Shown: positions 35,520 through 47,490 of the stretch, piece after piece
Layout of the letters: every line of letters begins with the position of its first letter
Numbering within the stretch: position 1 is the first letter of the stretch
Origin: Chrysopilus asiliformis
Taxonomy: Eukaryota; Arthropoda; Insecta; Diptera; Rhagionidae
DNA length: 64,000 nt
NCBI GenBank assembly: GCA_964034945.1
Contig: OZ035961.1
Coordinates: forward strand, 16,135,243-16,199,242
Direction: 5' to 3'
Position numbers and translations under genes: made by a program
Notes under the pieces: generated by a model
The model's input: the letters and a program-made list of their open reading frames with translations, nothing else
Databases searched by the model: none
What the model was told of the DNA's origin: nothing

Positions 35520-38500
35520 TTAGCAAAAATTAACTTTAAATCGTGGATAAAATCACTAACGAAAAATTGTTTTTTATTTTGTGGTAACAAAACTATAGAG
35601 AAAAAACGGAATAGTTTAAATCAGAAAACTCTCTCTTTGAATCACTTCAAGCTAAGTAAGAATTCAAAACATTAACACATGCAACAAAAAAGAAATTAAC
35701 TTTCTTTATAAAAGCAGCAAAAAAAATGTAATTCTTAATAACGATTAACGATCACAAAACCCGAATGATAAGAATAAATAACGAAACTTTTTCTTAAGAT
35801 AAAATATGAAAAAAGCAAATAAATAAAGTCTGTTTTATTGAATCAAAACCATGAACGGAAAAGCTAAACCAAAGTTGATTCACCTTTTAACACAAATTAA
35901 TGCCTGCCATATGAAGATCTATAGGTAAACGATATGAAATATATGTCACTGGCATTTCGCTTCATTTATGTTGATAAAATACTTGTACATAAATTTAATA
36001 AAAAATTGACTACTTGAGTGTCACTCGCACGGGGCATTATAAAATTTTTGAATATTTTTATTTATTCCAAGAGGAAAAATAGAAAAGAAATGGATTTTCG
36101 TATTTGATAAAATCACAAGGCGTACTAACAGTTAATACACGATATTATCACGTTAACGACACCAATGATAAATTTACACATGGCACTGTTACATGGATGG
36201 ATAGATGGATCAGTATACCGAAAGTACAAATTTCTTTGGTAAGATTCGCGAATTTGCGGATTCACGGGTAACGCTGCGCTGGTTGGTTTGGTCACTTCAC
36301 CTGGACAAAAACACTAAAATCCGTAACACATTGAGATTGATGATGAATTCGGTCGGTTATTGTGCTCCTTTTGGCTGGACCCACCACCTCTGCTACTGTT
36401 GGACTTGTGCTGATACTCGGATGAATTTCGCAAGGTTCATTCACTGATCGAAAACCGATGAACCGCGAGTAGGTAGGTAGGTATGCCTTGCAACATACCA
36501 CAAAAAAAAAATCAAACCTGCCTTTTTCGGTGATTGTCGATATCTATCTAGTCGATTCGTTATGCTTCTTATGATATTTCTTTTTTCTTTTTTAATTTTG
36601 GTATTAAGTTCGAAATATGAATTTAGCTTATGCTACGCGTACGTATACAACAATGAATCTTATGTGGTGCTTTGCAACGGCGATACCGATTGGGATTGCT
36701 TTCTACAGTGTAACGAGACCATAACAAAATAAAAGCGATCCGGAGCCGCGCGTTAAGAGCACACGAGAGAAAGAAGTAAACATCAGGTAGATTTGTGTGG
36801 TATTTTTGTATGTTGGTATGTTGAAAAAAATGTAAAACCATGCTCCTAAGTCGCTATATACTCGTATAATTGCTTGAAGATATCCAACTAAAAGAAGTTT
36901 TCAAATTTAAAATGTGATACATACAGATAAAACGCTCCTAACGCTATATAAATATATTCATATCTAGAAGTGGGTAAAAGTTAAATCAAAGGCAGCAGCA
37001 ACTCATGTTTATACTAGACTATCTAGCATAAGTAAGCAGCTAGCTTAGCCATCCATCTAGTAAACTGAATCTAGCAAGCGTTCACGTAAATATAAGCTAA
37101 GTGGCAGCAGCAGGCAGTATAGAAAAGCACGGTTAAGCAAGTAAAACAGACTTACAGTCGTACAGACCAAAGACCTACTTCCATAGATTCACGGATTCAG
37201 AGGCGATTAAGTGTGTCAGTCAGACACCAGTGAAGTAGCAAAATGAAGAATTTCTGCATTTTTACCATTGATATCGCCCGAGGGGTATCGAAAATAGCCA
37301 AACTCCATAGAAACTAACTATCTATGATATACTATTATAAATATAGCATTCTAATGGTTTGAATTGTGTTCACTCGGTTGATTTCGTTTTGCTTGTAACT
37401 TGTGGAAAATTTCAGATTCAGATAAATGAATCTAGCATTTGATAGATGCCTAGCCAGGCAAAGAGAGAGATTAATAAATGCTAATAGAATTCAATACTGG
37501 GATGGGAATAATGTGCATAGTTTTAAATGTCTTGCTCCGAATCTTACCGTTGAATCTCCTCAATGGTATTAGCGTTCATGCAATAATATTTTATAGGGTG
37601 ATGCGGGCTCCAATGGAAAATTTCAATTTTTGTAAATTTTCTTTCTAAATATTATTTTTTCTAGTATGATAATGAGAGGTTGCTGTCGATATGTTTATCC
37701 AAACTTCTAATTATATAATTAAAATTTAATATTATTATTTGTAGATATTTTTTTCATTATAAAAATATTTTTTTAGGTAGAAACATTTTTATTTAATTTT
37801 TTAAGAATTAACAAAGACTTGTTAACTGTTTGAAATTGGAAAAATGTAAAAATTTTGATAAATGTGAAAATTTTAATAAATTTTGACAAAGTTTTTAAGG
37901 AAACACAGTGAAACCTCGATGTTGTATACCCTCGGTACTGAATATATCCCCCGATTATATATACCTCAAACGGAAGTGTCACTCTCCGATTTTAATGAAA
38001 CTTGGCCGACAAAAATCCAACATATTTTTGAGTTGGGCAATAAATCGGTTTTAAGGGATTTTCGCCTCATGGAAAATAGTGTGGTTTTGGCAATTACTCG
38101 AAAACTAATGGTCCGATTCGGTTGAAACATGGAGACCATTTTTTGGTATTAGATTGACGCAAAAATGGAAAAAAAATCGGACCATTCTATAGACTCTTTT
38201 CTCCCCCTCATTTCTCATCTACCACATTCTTTGGAAGTTTTTGTGAGGGATTTAATAAAAGAGGTTGACTCCCCCAAATATGTTGCGTATTTTGTGGACT
38301 GTTAAAAAAGTTTAAAATGTGATTTCGCATAATTTTTTCACACATCAAATTCGGATTGGGATATCTTTAAAACAAAGCCAACTGAATAGCTTAAGTTGGA
38401 ATAGAATTTATATATAAAAATGTGGTTTAAAATCTCCATATAGGGAAAATACATGTTAAAAAAGCAGGGCTCAAGTCTTGTTACGATAATTACAAATTTT

Positions 38501-40872
38501 TCACGTTCAATACGTCCATAGGTAGTAATTAATTTGCAATAAATATTGCAACACAGTTCAACTGAGATCCACTTCACCCTATTTGTAAAATTCAAAATAC
38601 GTAAAGGTATTACGAGTGAGATTTTTTGAGAATTTTTGAACGGTTTTTTTACATCAAGTGTAACTTGCTATTTCAATAGGTGGATGCGTTGGTTGAATTT
38701 GGAACGCCTCTACCTTTAGATTTCGTTGTCTATATGAGGAAAATTTCTTTGTGTTCGTGTATAAAAAGCATTCCCTTTGTACATAGAAGAGTCATGATTT
38801 TTGGGGCCAAATACTTTTGGCCATAATAACTGGAAAAAAACGGTACAGCTAGCAGCAGGTTGAACAAGACCAGGTGAGTTGTTAAAAACTCGTGCAGCAC
38901 TAAAAAAATCAAACTTATAAACCGGCTTTTTATACAATAGCGAAGGTGTAACGAGTGTTTTTATTATAAATACTGAAGAACTATCTGAACAACATATGAG
39001 TACTTTATTTTGTCGTATTTATGGACTATTCAAGATGTATTGCAATGAAAACAAAAGTTTTACTGTTATCTATATTCATTTTTGTGTAATTTATAATAAA
39101 TATACATTGAATTTACCATGAGTAAAATTTGATTTACTGCAATAAATTGCAATGAGACAACAAAAAGCTCTTAAAAAGATTTCTTGAAAGAATAATACAA
39201 TTTCTTAGAACCCACCGCAATAAGATTAATAAAAATTAATCTTACATAATCTCGGTTTTTCATGAAAATTATATTTCTTGCAACATTGCACCTTTTAAGT
39301 TGTATCAGATAGTTTTTTCTTTGTTGACGCATCATGCATTCATAAATCATTTTCTCAACAGCGGTTAATGAAAATCCCTAAAGCTTCACAAGGCGAAAAA
39401 TAAATGGAATGGGAAATTTAATGGACAGGCAGTTGTTAAGTAGGCAGCGAATTCTATATTCACACAAAACTTCAACATATCTAACTATCTTAGAGGCAGC
39501 AAAAGTAAACGTGCTTGACATTAACTACTGGCCATTTTTATCGTCCTTTGGCTGGAAGAAAAGTTTTTCAAAAAAAAATCCCAGGGTATTTTATGAAGAG
39601 CAGAGAACAGGCGCAGTATTCTTTCCGGCAGTTATTCCCAGTGTTTTCAGTTGATTTTATTGTAGATATACGAATATATCCTTGGCCAGGATTTATCTTG
39701 GCTTTCTTTCGGGGGAAAAATGAAGAAAAATATAACATTTAATATTGACGCAATTTATCACCACATAGTCATTAATTGGCTAAATGCAATTAACAATTTT
39801 ATGTATTTAAAAGATTTAAAAAGGCCATCATCATGAGGCGAGCGACAATTTATTTATTGGTCTCTTGTTCGGAGCAATATAGTTGGTTGTAAACATTTTT
39901 CGCGTCTGCCTCAGTCATATTTGTTTTTATTTTTAATTGATTTCGGTTATTAATATCGGTCGTAAAAATCCACTTACAGCATGGAAAGTATGAAACTCCG
40001 CATTTTATTTCGATAATTAACTTTACTACTTGACATTGTTGTTGTGGGGGGACGGAACTTTTATTCCCATTTGTTATGCTTTTGGGTTCATTACAGAATA
40101 ACTTTGCTAATTGTTGAACATGGCTGTGAGAAGCTAATGATCCTATATTCTTAATGTTTCACAATTGTCAGCATTTTCCGCGGAAAATCTCTTATCGTTA
40201 TTTCATCAGATTAGCCTTAATGTCAACAATCAATTTATCTGAAATGTGAATTTCGTCTGGTTTCCTAATGTTGAAATTTAATACATTTCCAGCAAATCGA
40301 TATTAAAAGAAAATTTCACACTGTGTTACAGCCATATTTTCGCTGCATTAAAAATGATTTGAAGATATCACTTTTCCAGATTCTCCATTATTTCCAAGAT
40401 AAAAACTAGAAATCTGTAAAGAAAAATTGGAAAATTTTAAACGAGTTAAAATGCCACGGTAATTTTTAATTTGTGCGCCCATTCTAGCTCTGAATAGCTT
40501 ATTTATACATCAAAATCCAGTGGGACCATGTTTCACAATTGTCAGCATTTGTATACTTTACAAATTGTATACTCTTTTTTATTTTCTCGAAAACGGCGAG
40601 TCGTATCGAAAATTTTATAAAGATATAATGTGTTTAGAATGTAATTTTACATAACCGCTCCATACATCAAAATCCAATCGGATATCCTTCCCCCTCTCCC
40701 ACACAAATGGATTTTTTTCTTGAAAATTTTGTCTGCCCTCATATAAAGTATTTGACGATAGGCCCCTGGCAATTGTAGCTTTTATTATGTTTTGTATTGT
40801 ATTTAAAACCACTACCGCTGTACCAAATAACTTCAACATCAAATATTTGATAATCCTATATTCTTTATATAT
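35520..40872. other. AT-rich interval, probable upstream region, no gene
   Basis: The first kilobase may contain promoter and leader of the minus-strand 35-kb gene. At 36960-37220 the composition is more balanced, with cagcagcaggcag and taagcagctagctt phrases, possibly an untranslated exon, but no coding frame. Near 37905 cagtgaaacctcgatgttgt resembles the ends of pogo/Tigger-type repeats; no partner end was found. The rest shows nothing. Confidence 0.35.
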
Positions 40873-41095
40873 AGGGTGACACTACGCCCGCGAATGGCCT
40901 CGACAGTCTCATATTTAGGCGCGTTGAGACGGCGTCCCAAAAACTAAACTTTTGTCTCGGATTTTGTAATCGATCAAACGCTAAAAAGAACGATCATTAA
41001 ATATACAAAATGTACTACATTCTGGCTTGGTGCTGCAGCAAAATACACCTGTTTTGCCTGCGGCGCATTTGCTTTATCGATTTTATAACAAGGAC
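40873..41095 (+). repeat. gcctgcggcgca-family repeat, tagggtgac end
   Basis: It begins tagggtgacactacgcccg, with aaaactaaacttttgtctcg and, near 41060, tttgcctgcggcgcatttgc. It is collinear with the copies at 20226, 25853 and 30354. Confidence 0.6.
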
Positions 41096-41106
41096 GCATG
41101 TATCCA

Positions 41107-41369
41107 AAGAGTATATTAGATTTGCCTTACCGTTTGTAACGCCAAGATCCCGTCATCACACACAAAAATGAATTACTCGAGTGTGTTTAGAATGATAAAA
41201 AAATTGAATTTTGCATGTCCGTCCGTCCGTCTGTCCGTCCGTTCGTTTGTCCGTTTGTCCGTCCCTCTGTTGCGCGGTTTGCGGGCGCACGAATTGAGCT
41301 AGAGACTTGAAATTTTACGCAGATTCGTTTTTCGTAAAATGCAAAGCAATTATAGTTTTTGTTATGTTT
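41107..41369 (+). mobile_element. DINE-1/mini-me-like element, copy 3, internally deleted
   Basis: It lacks the first bases and jumps from cgtttttcgtaaaatgc directly to caattatagtttttgttatg. Thus the poly-C block and the distal half are deleted. The (tccg)n tract is at 41217-41265. Confidence 0.7.
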
Positions 41370-42569
41370 ACAGTTTCATTTGCATATATTTGTGGAACAT
41401 GAAGAGTACAAAATTTGAGTTCAATCTCGCTTGGGACTATATAGCTATTAATAAAGCTTTAAATAATTGCGCCGCATTCTGTTTAAAAAATTTCGTCTGT
41501 GGCCCACATTTCTTAACTATTTTTCATTCAAATAAAGTTTTCTAGATAACATTTATTCTTTTGTTGGCGTTCCATTTCACCCATCCTCCCACACGACCGT
41601 ACCCACGCTCATCTGGTCACGGATTAACTCCAAATAAAATTTGTCACCCTAAACAAATATTTGACTTTAAATTAATTTTCCTTCTTGTTTTAAGTGGCAT
41701 TGAATGCATCAAAATTTTCAACAGTGTGTATTGCACAATAATATACTATTATGAACTTTTCGCGATTCGTGCAACATTGAACTCAATTCCCAAAATCTAT
41801 ATTTCGTTTTCACAACGAACTTATTTCGAGACCATTTTCCGGTCAGATGCTAACCGACAATTGTGTCCTACGAATATTTCTGACAAGGTTTCTGTTTGTA
41901 TTTTGCACATGTTGAACCGGTGACGCTGCTTTTCAGGACAATGCTATACATAAATTACTAAAAGACAAAAAGTTTTTATTAGCCTTCTACATATATGCCA
42001 ATCGCAAATGATGAAGACAACGATATTGAAAATACTGTCCTAATGGATTGTTTGTTACGAAAACAGTGACGTTGCAACTTGTATATCGAATAATCATGTT
42101 TCATCGTCACCAAATTGTGTTATCAAATTTCAAGACCCCACGTGTGTAAATTTTGTAACAAGCAACAAATCAATAGAAGAATTGAATTTTTTTTAGTTTG
42201 CCACAATTTTACAGTATTTTTGTGAATCATAAAAACTTTACTTCATTGCTTAATTCGTAACGCAATTCAAATGTGGTTTTCATAAAAATATCAACGAGTT
42301 TGAAATTTCATGTATTTGTAGGGACATATCACACGTGAGTCTCAGCAATTTTGTAAATTTTTACGATTAAACTCTGCGGTATTGTGATTTAATCACCAAT
42401 TTATCAATTACAGACCGGAAATACTCGTGATTTGTGATTAAATCGCAGTACTGAGAAGTTTTTTCCAGAAATTTCGTCAATTATGGTAAATACATATAGC
42501 TTTTTAAAGCGTTTTTTCGTTTTTAGAAATATGTAACTTCAATATCTACAAAAAAATGTAGGTGACGAC

Positions 42570-43870
42570 CAGTGTTGGGGTTATCTAGATAATAATTATC
42601 TAGATAATCATCTAGATAAAAAAAAATGTTATCTTTATCTTATCTAGATAACACCCCAAAAAAGTTATCTTTATCTTATCTAGATAAAGGAAAATCCCAT
42701 TTATCTAGAGATAATCGTTACCACCGAAAATCAAAAAATTAAATCTGAAAAAATGCTGAAACGAAATTGTTTTCTGCATACTTTGGAAAACCTAAAAACT
42801 TTTTTTAGGAACAGTTTTATACTTGGCAACAATTTTTGTTTACGGACAAGGAAGCGAAGTGTCACTCTTTCCCTCGCCTCTCTTCTCTTGTCCATAAAAA
42901 AAAAGTTCTGCCAGTAACTGTTGCCAAGTGTAAACCGGGCTATGAACGAAATAAAAAATCATAACGTTATAAATTTCCTTACGTAGCAAAATTAAACTTA
43001 TATTTCGTGACGTTATTTCGTTTTGTATCGATAAAAAACTTAATTTCGTTACGTTATAATGTTATTATTCCGTTACACATTGTATTGAAACTGAAAACAA
43101 AAAAAACGCACTGTAATAATAGTTTATCACAAAGTAATTCAGTTCAGTTTCCATAAAAATAAATTGTATAACAAATAATAAAACTCAGCAAAAAGAAAAT
43201 ACAAAAAAAACCGGAAAAAAATGTGATTATTAAGTTAAAAAATCAATAAAAAATACAAAAGACAAAAAATCACACAAAAGTTTTGTTCATTAAAAAAACT
43301 GCCTCCACAAAAGCGTGATTTTGATATCAAAGATATAGAATTTTTTTATAGAATTTCGCTCTACTTCTGGAGTTACTAAAAAGAAAATCTTTTCGCTACC
43401 AAAAAACTTGCTTAGAAGATTTCCATTTTTGTATCTCCAGAAATAGAGTGAATCTGGCCAAAACAAAATCCGATTTAGAATCAAAATACGATTAAAAACA
43501 CTACTCCAATATTTTTGATTATATTTTATGTCTGTGGGGTTATACTTGATGAACTTTTGTGGGAAATTTCACAAAAAATAATACTGAACAAAACAAGGAA
43601 ATACTAATAAATAACGAAAAAACGTAATATTTTTTTCGTTTTTCGTTATGGTAACGGAATTGAATTTCTATAACGTTCATTATAATACGATAACGTTTCT
43701 TATTCGTTTTCTTTTATTATTATTTCGTTTCTTATTAATTTGGCTTTTTATCTTATCTTATCTATTATCTTTCATATTTTCATTATCTATTATCTTATCT
43801 AGATAAACATTACGAGCATTTATCTTTATCTTTATCTAGATAAAAAAATTATTATCTGGCCCCAACACTG
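42570..43870. mobile_element. hAT-like non-autonomous element, 1.3 kb
   Basis: The ends cagtgttggggttatctaga and (reverse complement) cagtgttggggccagataat are inverted repeats, flanked by a perfect 8-bp duplication gtgacgac (42562-42569 and 43871-43878), the length typical of hAT. Both subterminal regions carry arrays of palindromic ttatctagataa and runs of ttatctttatc. Inside are further inverted segments (tatacttggcaacaa / ttgttgccaagtgta near 42822 and 42922) and cgttataatg/taacgtt phrases. No transposase. Confidence 0.88.
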
Positions 43871-44010
43871 GTGACGACGCGCTTCAGGTGAAAAATCGTT
43901 AAAATAATGTGCTGTTAGTAAAAAAAAACTATGGTTTGGAGTTCGGGTGGATTATGTTGAGCATATTTAGTGATTGTATTTTCTACTATTTGATAAAATA
44001 TAGCACTTAA

Positions 44011-44239
44011 GGTCCGTTTGCTTAAAATATTCTCAAAAAAATAAGGTTTGCTTATCCGGGATAGAAATTCCGGGACTTAAGCACCAAAGTAGTTTGCACT
44101 AACGACACTTAGTGCCGGCTGCACAAACTAAACTCAGCAACTTATGTATAACTTAAATTGTTTAAGTCCCAGAATTTCTACGGCTTAAGTAGGCTAACCC
44201 TAACTTATTTTTTTTAAGAAGAGTACGTGCAAACGGACC
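44011..44239. mobile_element. MITE with ggtccgtttgc ends
   Basis: The ends ggtccgtttgc and gcaaacggacc are perfect 11-bp inverted repeats. The interior repeats the phrases cttaagtcc/ggacttaag and agaatttctacgg. A partial related copy with taaacgggctt follows at 44240-44346. No clear target duplication. Confidence 0.65.
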
Positions 44240-44345
44240 TTTGCAACTTAAGCCAAAATTTAAATTTTTTAAGTCCTAGAATTTCTATGGTTTAAGTAGG
44301 CTAGGCACAACACCATTTTTAAGACTAGTTGGCGTAAACGGGCTT

Positions 44346-44430
44346 TAAAGAATTTAAGTGGAGCTTAAATTGCTAACTTAAGTGGAGCTTAAATAGGGAA
44401 TTTAAGTGAAGCTTAAATAGGGAATTTCTA
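44346..44430. repeat. short tandem repeat of aagtggagcttaaat
   Basis: Three adjacent units, each about 24 bp, built on ttaagtggagcttaaatagg with substitutions. The array abuts the 8-bp target duplication of the next element. Confidence 0.65.
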
Positions 44431-44794
44431 GGCGTCTATTTCATACTCAGGGCAAATTGCCGGGCATTTCATATTCCAGCATGGCACAGAATAATTTGAT
44501 TTTACATCCCAATATAAGTATTATCAAGGCCCTGTTATACCAATCACTGAAAAATCAAAAAAAAAGTCTAAAGCTTACTTACTATGACGATCCTCAATAT
44601 TTAAAAGGACAATCTCATTTAAAAAATAACTAGCAACATATGAAATGCAGGGCAAATAAAAAAAAGCTATTTTACGACATTTTAAAAACTATTAATTTTA
44701 AAAACAGCAGGGCAACGAGTTTCTTATTTTCTCATCAAAACCCACTGTTTTTGATTGACCATGGCAAAACTTGCCCTGCGTATGAAATAGACGT
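44431..44794. mobile_element. hAT-like MITE with 8-bp target duplication
   Basis: The ends ggcgtctatttcatac and (reverse complement) acgtctatttcatac are inverted repeats, and gggcaa/ttgccc continue the symmetry. Flanks are aatttcta at 44423-44430 and again at 44795-44802. Length 364 bp. No transposase sequence. Confidence 0.8.
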
Positions 44795-45216
44795 AATTTC
44801 TACAGATGTCAATATGAGACCCAAAACAATTAAGATGTTTTCTTAGAAAAAGCTAGTATAAAAAATCGAATAAAAACGTCTCGCCTAGAAAGTCTAATTA
44901 AAATTTTAACCCAAACCATGATTGGTTAAAAAACATTTTGTTTAATTCATTTCTGTCTTTGTTCAAAATAGTATTTTTTTCGTTTTTTTTTTTTAAAATG
45001 TTTTTTAGTATATTATGCTTGCTTTAAAAAAAACTCCACGCAAGACGATTAATTTTAAACTGCAATACAACTTGTGAATGAGTCTCCTAAACATTTATGT
45101 GATAAAACGGAAACGTTGCGGTTTCATAATTAAATTTCCAATGTTACTTAACAATTCCTACATGATTAAAGTGTGATGAAGGTTTTTTCACTTTTGGTTC
45201 TTGGTCAGTGTTGAAA

Positions 45217-45772
45217 ATGTCAGCTCATTTGCAGGTCGTTATTTTTGTTTCCGTAATATGTAAGTAAATTTTTGGCTTGAAAAATCTTGAATTTGTTTAA
45301 ATTGTTACTATTAACAGGGATTGTATTGATTTGTCCAAATTTCATTTTCGGGAATAAATCGGGACAATGTCCAAAATCTGGATGTGGTCGAGGCAATTGT
45401 TCAGATAATACAGATTGTTATTCTTATGAGAAATGCTGTTACACTAGCTGTGGGAGCACTTGCATGGAAATTGATTATAATACAACAGCAGATTATAATT
45501 TAACAACAGCAGATTATAATTTAACTGATAGCAATTTGACAAATTACTATCTAGAATCGATTTATAATTCGACTACAGATTATAATTTAAGAAGCTTTAA
45601 TTCAACAGATTATTTAAGATCAATTCATAACTTAACATCAGATAGAAACTCAACTGAGTGGGCACAATCTTATTATGATTTTGTTACTGCCCACGCCAAT
45701 ATGTTACATGTTTCAAAAATAACCATATTTATAGGAAGTGTAATCTTTACAATAACAATGTTTTCTATTTAA
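45217..45772 (+). CDS. WAP-domain protein with sequon-rich stalk and hydrophobic tail
   Basis: Exon 1 is 45217-45259 and exon 2 is 45318-45772, joined by a 58-nt intron (GTAAGT...TTAACAG) to give 165 residues. Splicing creates the signal peptide MSAHLQVVIFVSVIWIVLIC. Residues about 32-66 form one whey-acidic-protein four-disulfide core with eight cysteines in the family order (CPKSGCGRGNCSDNTDC, KCC, CGSTC). WAP domains often act as protease inhibitors or antimicrobials; the target here cannot be told. Residues about 68-140 are a stalk with about nine N-x-S/T sequons (YNTTADYNLTTADYNLTDSN). The C-terminus ends in the hydrophobic run ITIFIGSVIFTITMFSI with no charged cytoplasmic end, suggesting a GPI-anchor signal or membrane tail. 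Confidence 0.8.
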
Positions 45773-45779
45773 GGAAATC

Positions 45780-46524
45780 AAAGTTTTTTTTCAGAGTTTT
45801 TTTTTGTGAAAGTGTAGAATTTTAATTAATTTGTAACAGAGAGTGTATTTTCAAAAAAAGGGTGAAATTTTTGAACACTCTTTGCAATGGAAAATATCAA
45901 AGAAAATGATAGTCGTGATTATATAAAAATTAAAGACTTTCCTTGTTTGGTAATTTCTGCTGCTAACGATTTCAACAATTTACTTTACATATCTTATACG
46001 TGAATTTTTAAATCGAAAAGTTCTAAAGTTTGTTTGATAGAGATTTATTTCATTTTTTCAGGTTTTAACTGTAAAAAAGTGTAAAAAAATTTCCGAGTTT
46101 TTTTTAGATAAAAACGACTTTTTTAAAAAAAAACTAAAATTTTGTACAATTTTTAATTGGTGGGTGTGCCGCAATAATCATTTAAAGATATTTGAATCGA
46201 TACTCTACACAAAATGGAGTTATATAATCTAAAAATTCTTTGAGTATATGTTAAAGCACGTATTTTTAGAATTTTTATACAATTCAGGTTTTCTAAACGT
46301 TTTTCAGAAAGGACTCAAAAGTTGCTAACAAAATTTCTCAGAAAATGTATTTCTTTGATGTTTTGAATTGGTAACTCCGTAGAAAATCATCAAAACATAC
46401 AATTGAACCTCAATATTAGATTTGTTGCAGTAAAAATAATTATTTGACAGTATTCTGGTAAAACTACACGATAATATGTGATTGAAAATCAATTTTGTAT
46501 AAATGTAAAATAGCAAAAAATAAA
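45780..46524. other. AT-rich flank of the WAP gene
   Basis: No gene or clear repeat. Several poly-T runs. No nearby AATAAA directly after the WAP stop was seen, so the 3' end of that gene is undefined. Confidence 0.35.
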
Positions 46525-47059
46525 GGGTCTTTCAACAAGGACATAACAATTTTGTATTTTAATAAAAACGCACCCTAAAACTTTTTTTATGATCTGGCAA
46601 TGCTAAAACGTCAGTCAAGGTTTAAATTTTTATCATGGTGAATTTCACGAACGAGCAACGTTTGGAAGTTATTAAAACATACTACCGAAATTCTGAGTCG
46701 GTGGTCGGCAATCGTGTAATCTCGAGAAATGGTCCGGTCGAATGGCCACCTGGATTTATTTTTATTGGGTTATATTAAGTCGTTGGTTTATGCCAACAAG
46801 CCAACAACGTTAGAAGAGCTCAGAAACAATATCGAACGTGAAATTGCCAACGTTCCGGCCGATATGTGTGGAAGAGTGGTGGAAAATTGGCTCCAAAGAA
46901 TCAATCAGCAAACGTGCTCGCGGTGGCCATATGAACGACATCGAATTTCATACTTAAATGTAACATGTCCACTACACATGGAATAAATTTCAGCCCGATA
47001 TCTCAATTATTCTGTGTTTTATTTAAATACAATATTGTTATGTCCTTGTTGAAAGACCC
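46525..47059 (+). mobile_element. internally deleted mariner-superfamily element
   Basis: The ends gggtctttcaacaaggacat and its exact complement at the right (47035-47059) are perfect 25-bp inverted repeats. TA lies within two bases of both ends. At 535 bp it is far shorter than a full element of this kind. It carries only the two extremities of a transposase. Confidence 0.88.
46635..46986 (+). pseudogene. transposase remnant, N- and C-terminal parts fused
   Basis: The start MVNFTNEQRLEVIKTYYRNS is the N-terminal helix-turn-helix seen in insect mariner/IS630-type transposases of the DUF4817 group. It then joins directly to VISRNGPVEWPP and, after a frame change, DLFLLGYIKSLVYANKPTTL through VENWLQRINQQ, the family C-terminus. 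The catalytic core is missing, so it is non-functional. Confidence 0.8.
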
Positions 47060-47127
47060 GATATTATTATTTTCAAGAGATGTGTTAAAAAATCATTTCA
47101 GATTTTCACTCCAGGTTTGTATTTTCT

Positions 47128-47490
47128 TATACGAAGTATAAAATAGTATTGTATTCATGAAATATTTCGATTTTGCCTAAAAAAACATTTGCCAAGTATT
47201 CCTGAGACGATTGGACCATTATTACAAAAATGTCTTTCTGTGCTTTAATGAGTAAATCTGTCTGTTAGTCTGTCTGCATACGAAATTTCTCAAAAACTAC
47301 TTGAACTAGAGCCATGAAATGTGATAGCCAAGTTTTGTCTTGAAATGGGGCGACCTTATCGAGTTTCATTGGAAATCCCGTAACCGGAAGTTACCAAAAT
47401 GGCGGCTTTTTAAAAACCTCAAATTCGTGAAATTCGTTTTTCGCGATTTACTCCGAAACTCTTCTTAAACGAAGAAATTAAAGATTAAAG
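47128..47490. repeat. dispersed repeat, taaccggaagt family, copy 2
   Basis: It is collinear with 14385-14780 (tacgaagtataaaatagtat, gtctgttagtctgtctgcat, gtaaccggaagttaccaaaa, tttttcgcgatttactccga). AT-rich with no coding content. Confidence 0.6.

Noticed and set aside
41561..41923. 120-codon plus-strand open frame
   Set aside because: No recognisable domain, signal or codon bias; adjacent to AT-rich repeat debris.
45287..45317. A frame start just upstream of the WAP coding exon
   Set aside because: It uses a TTG inside the 58-nt intron. The ATG at 45217 with splicing gives a proper signal peptide.
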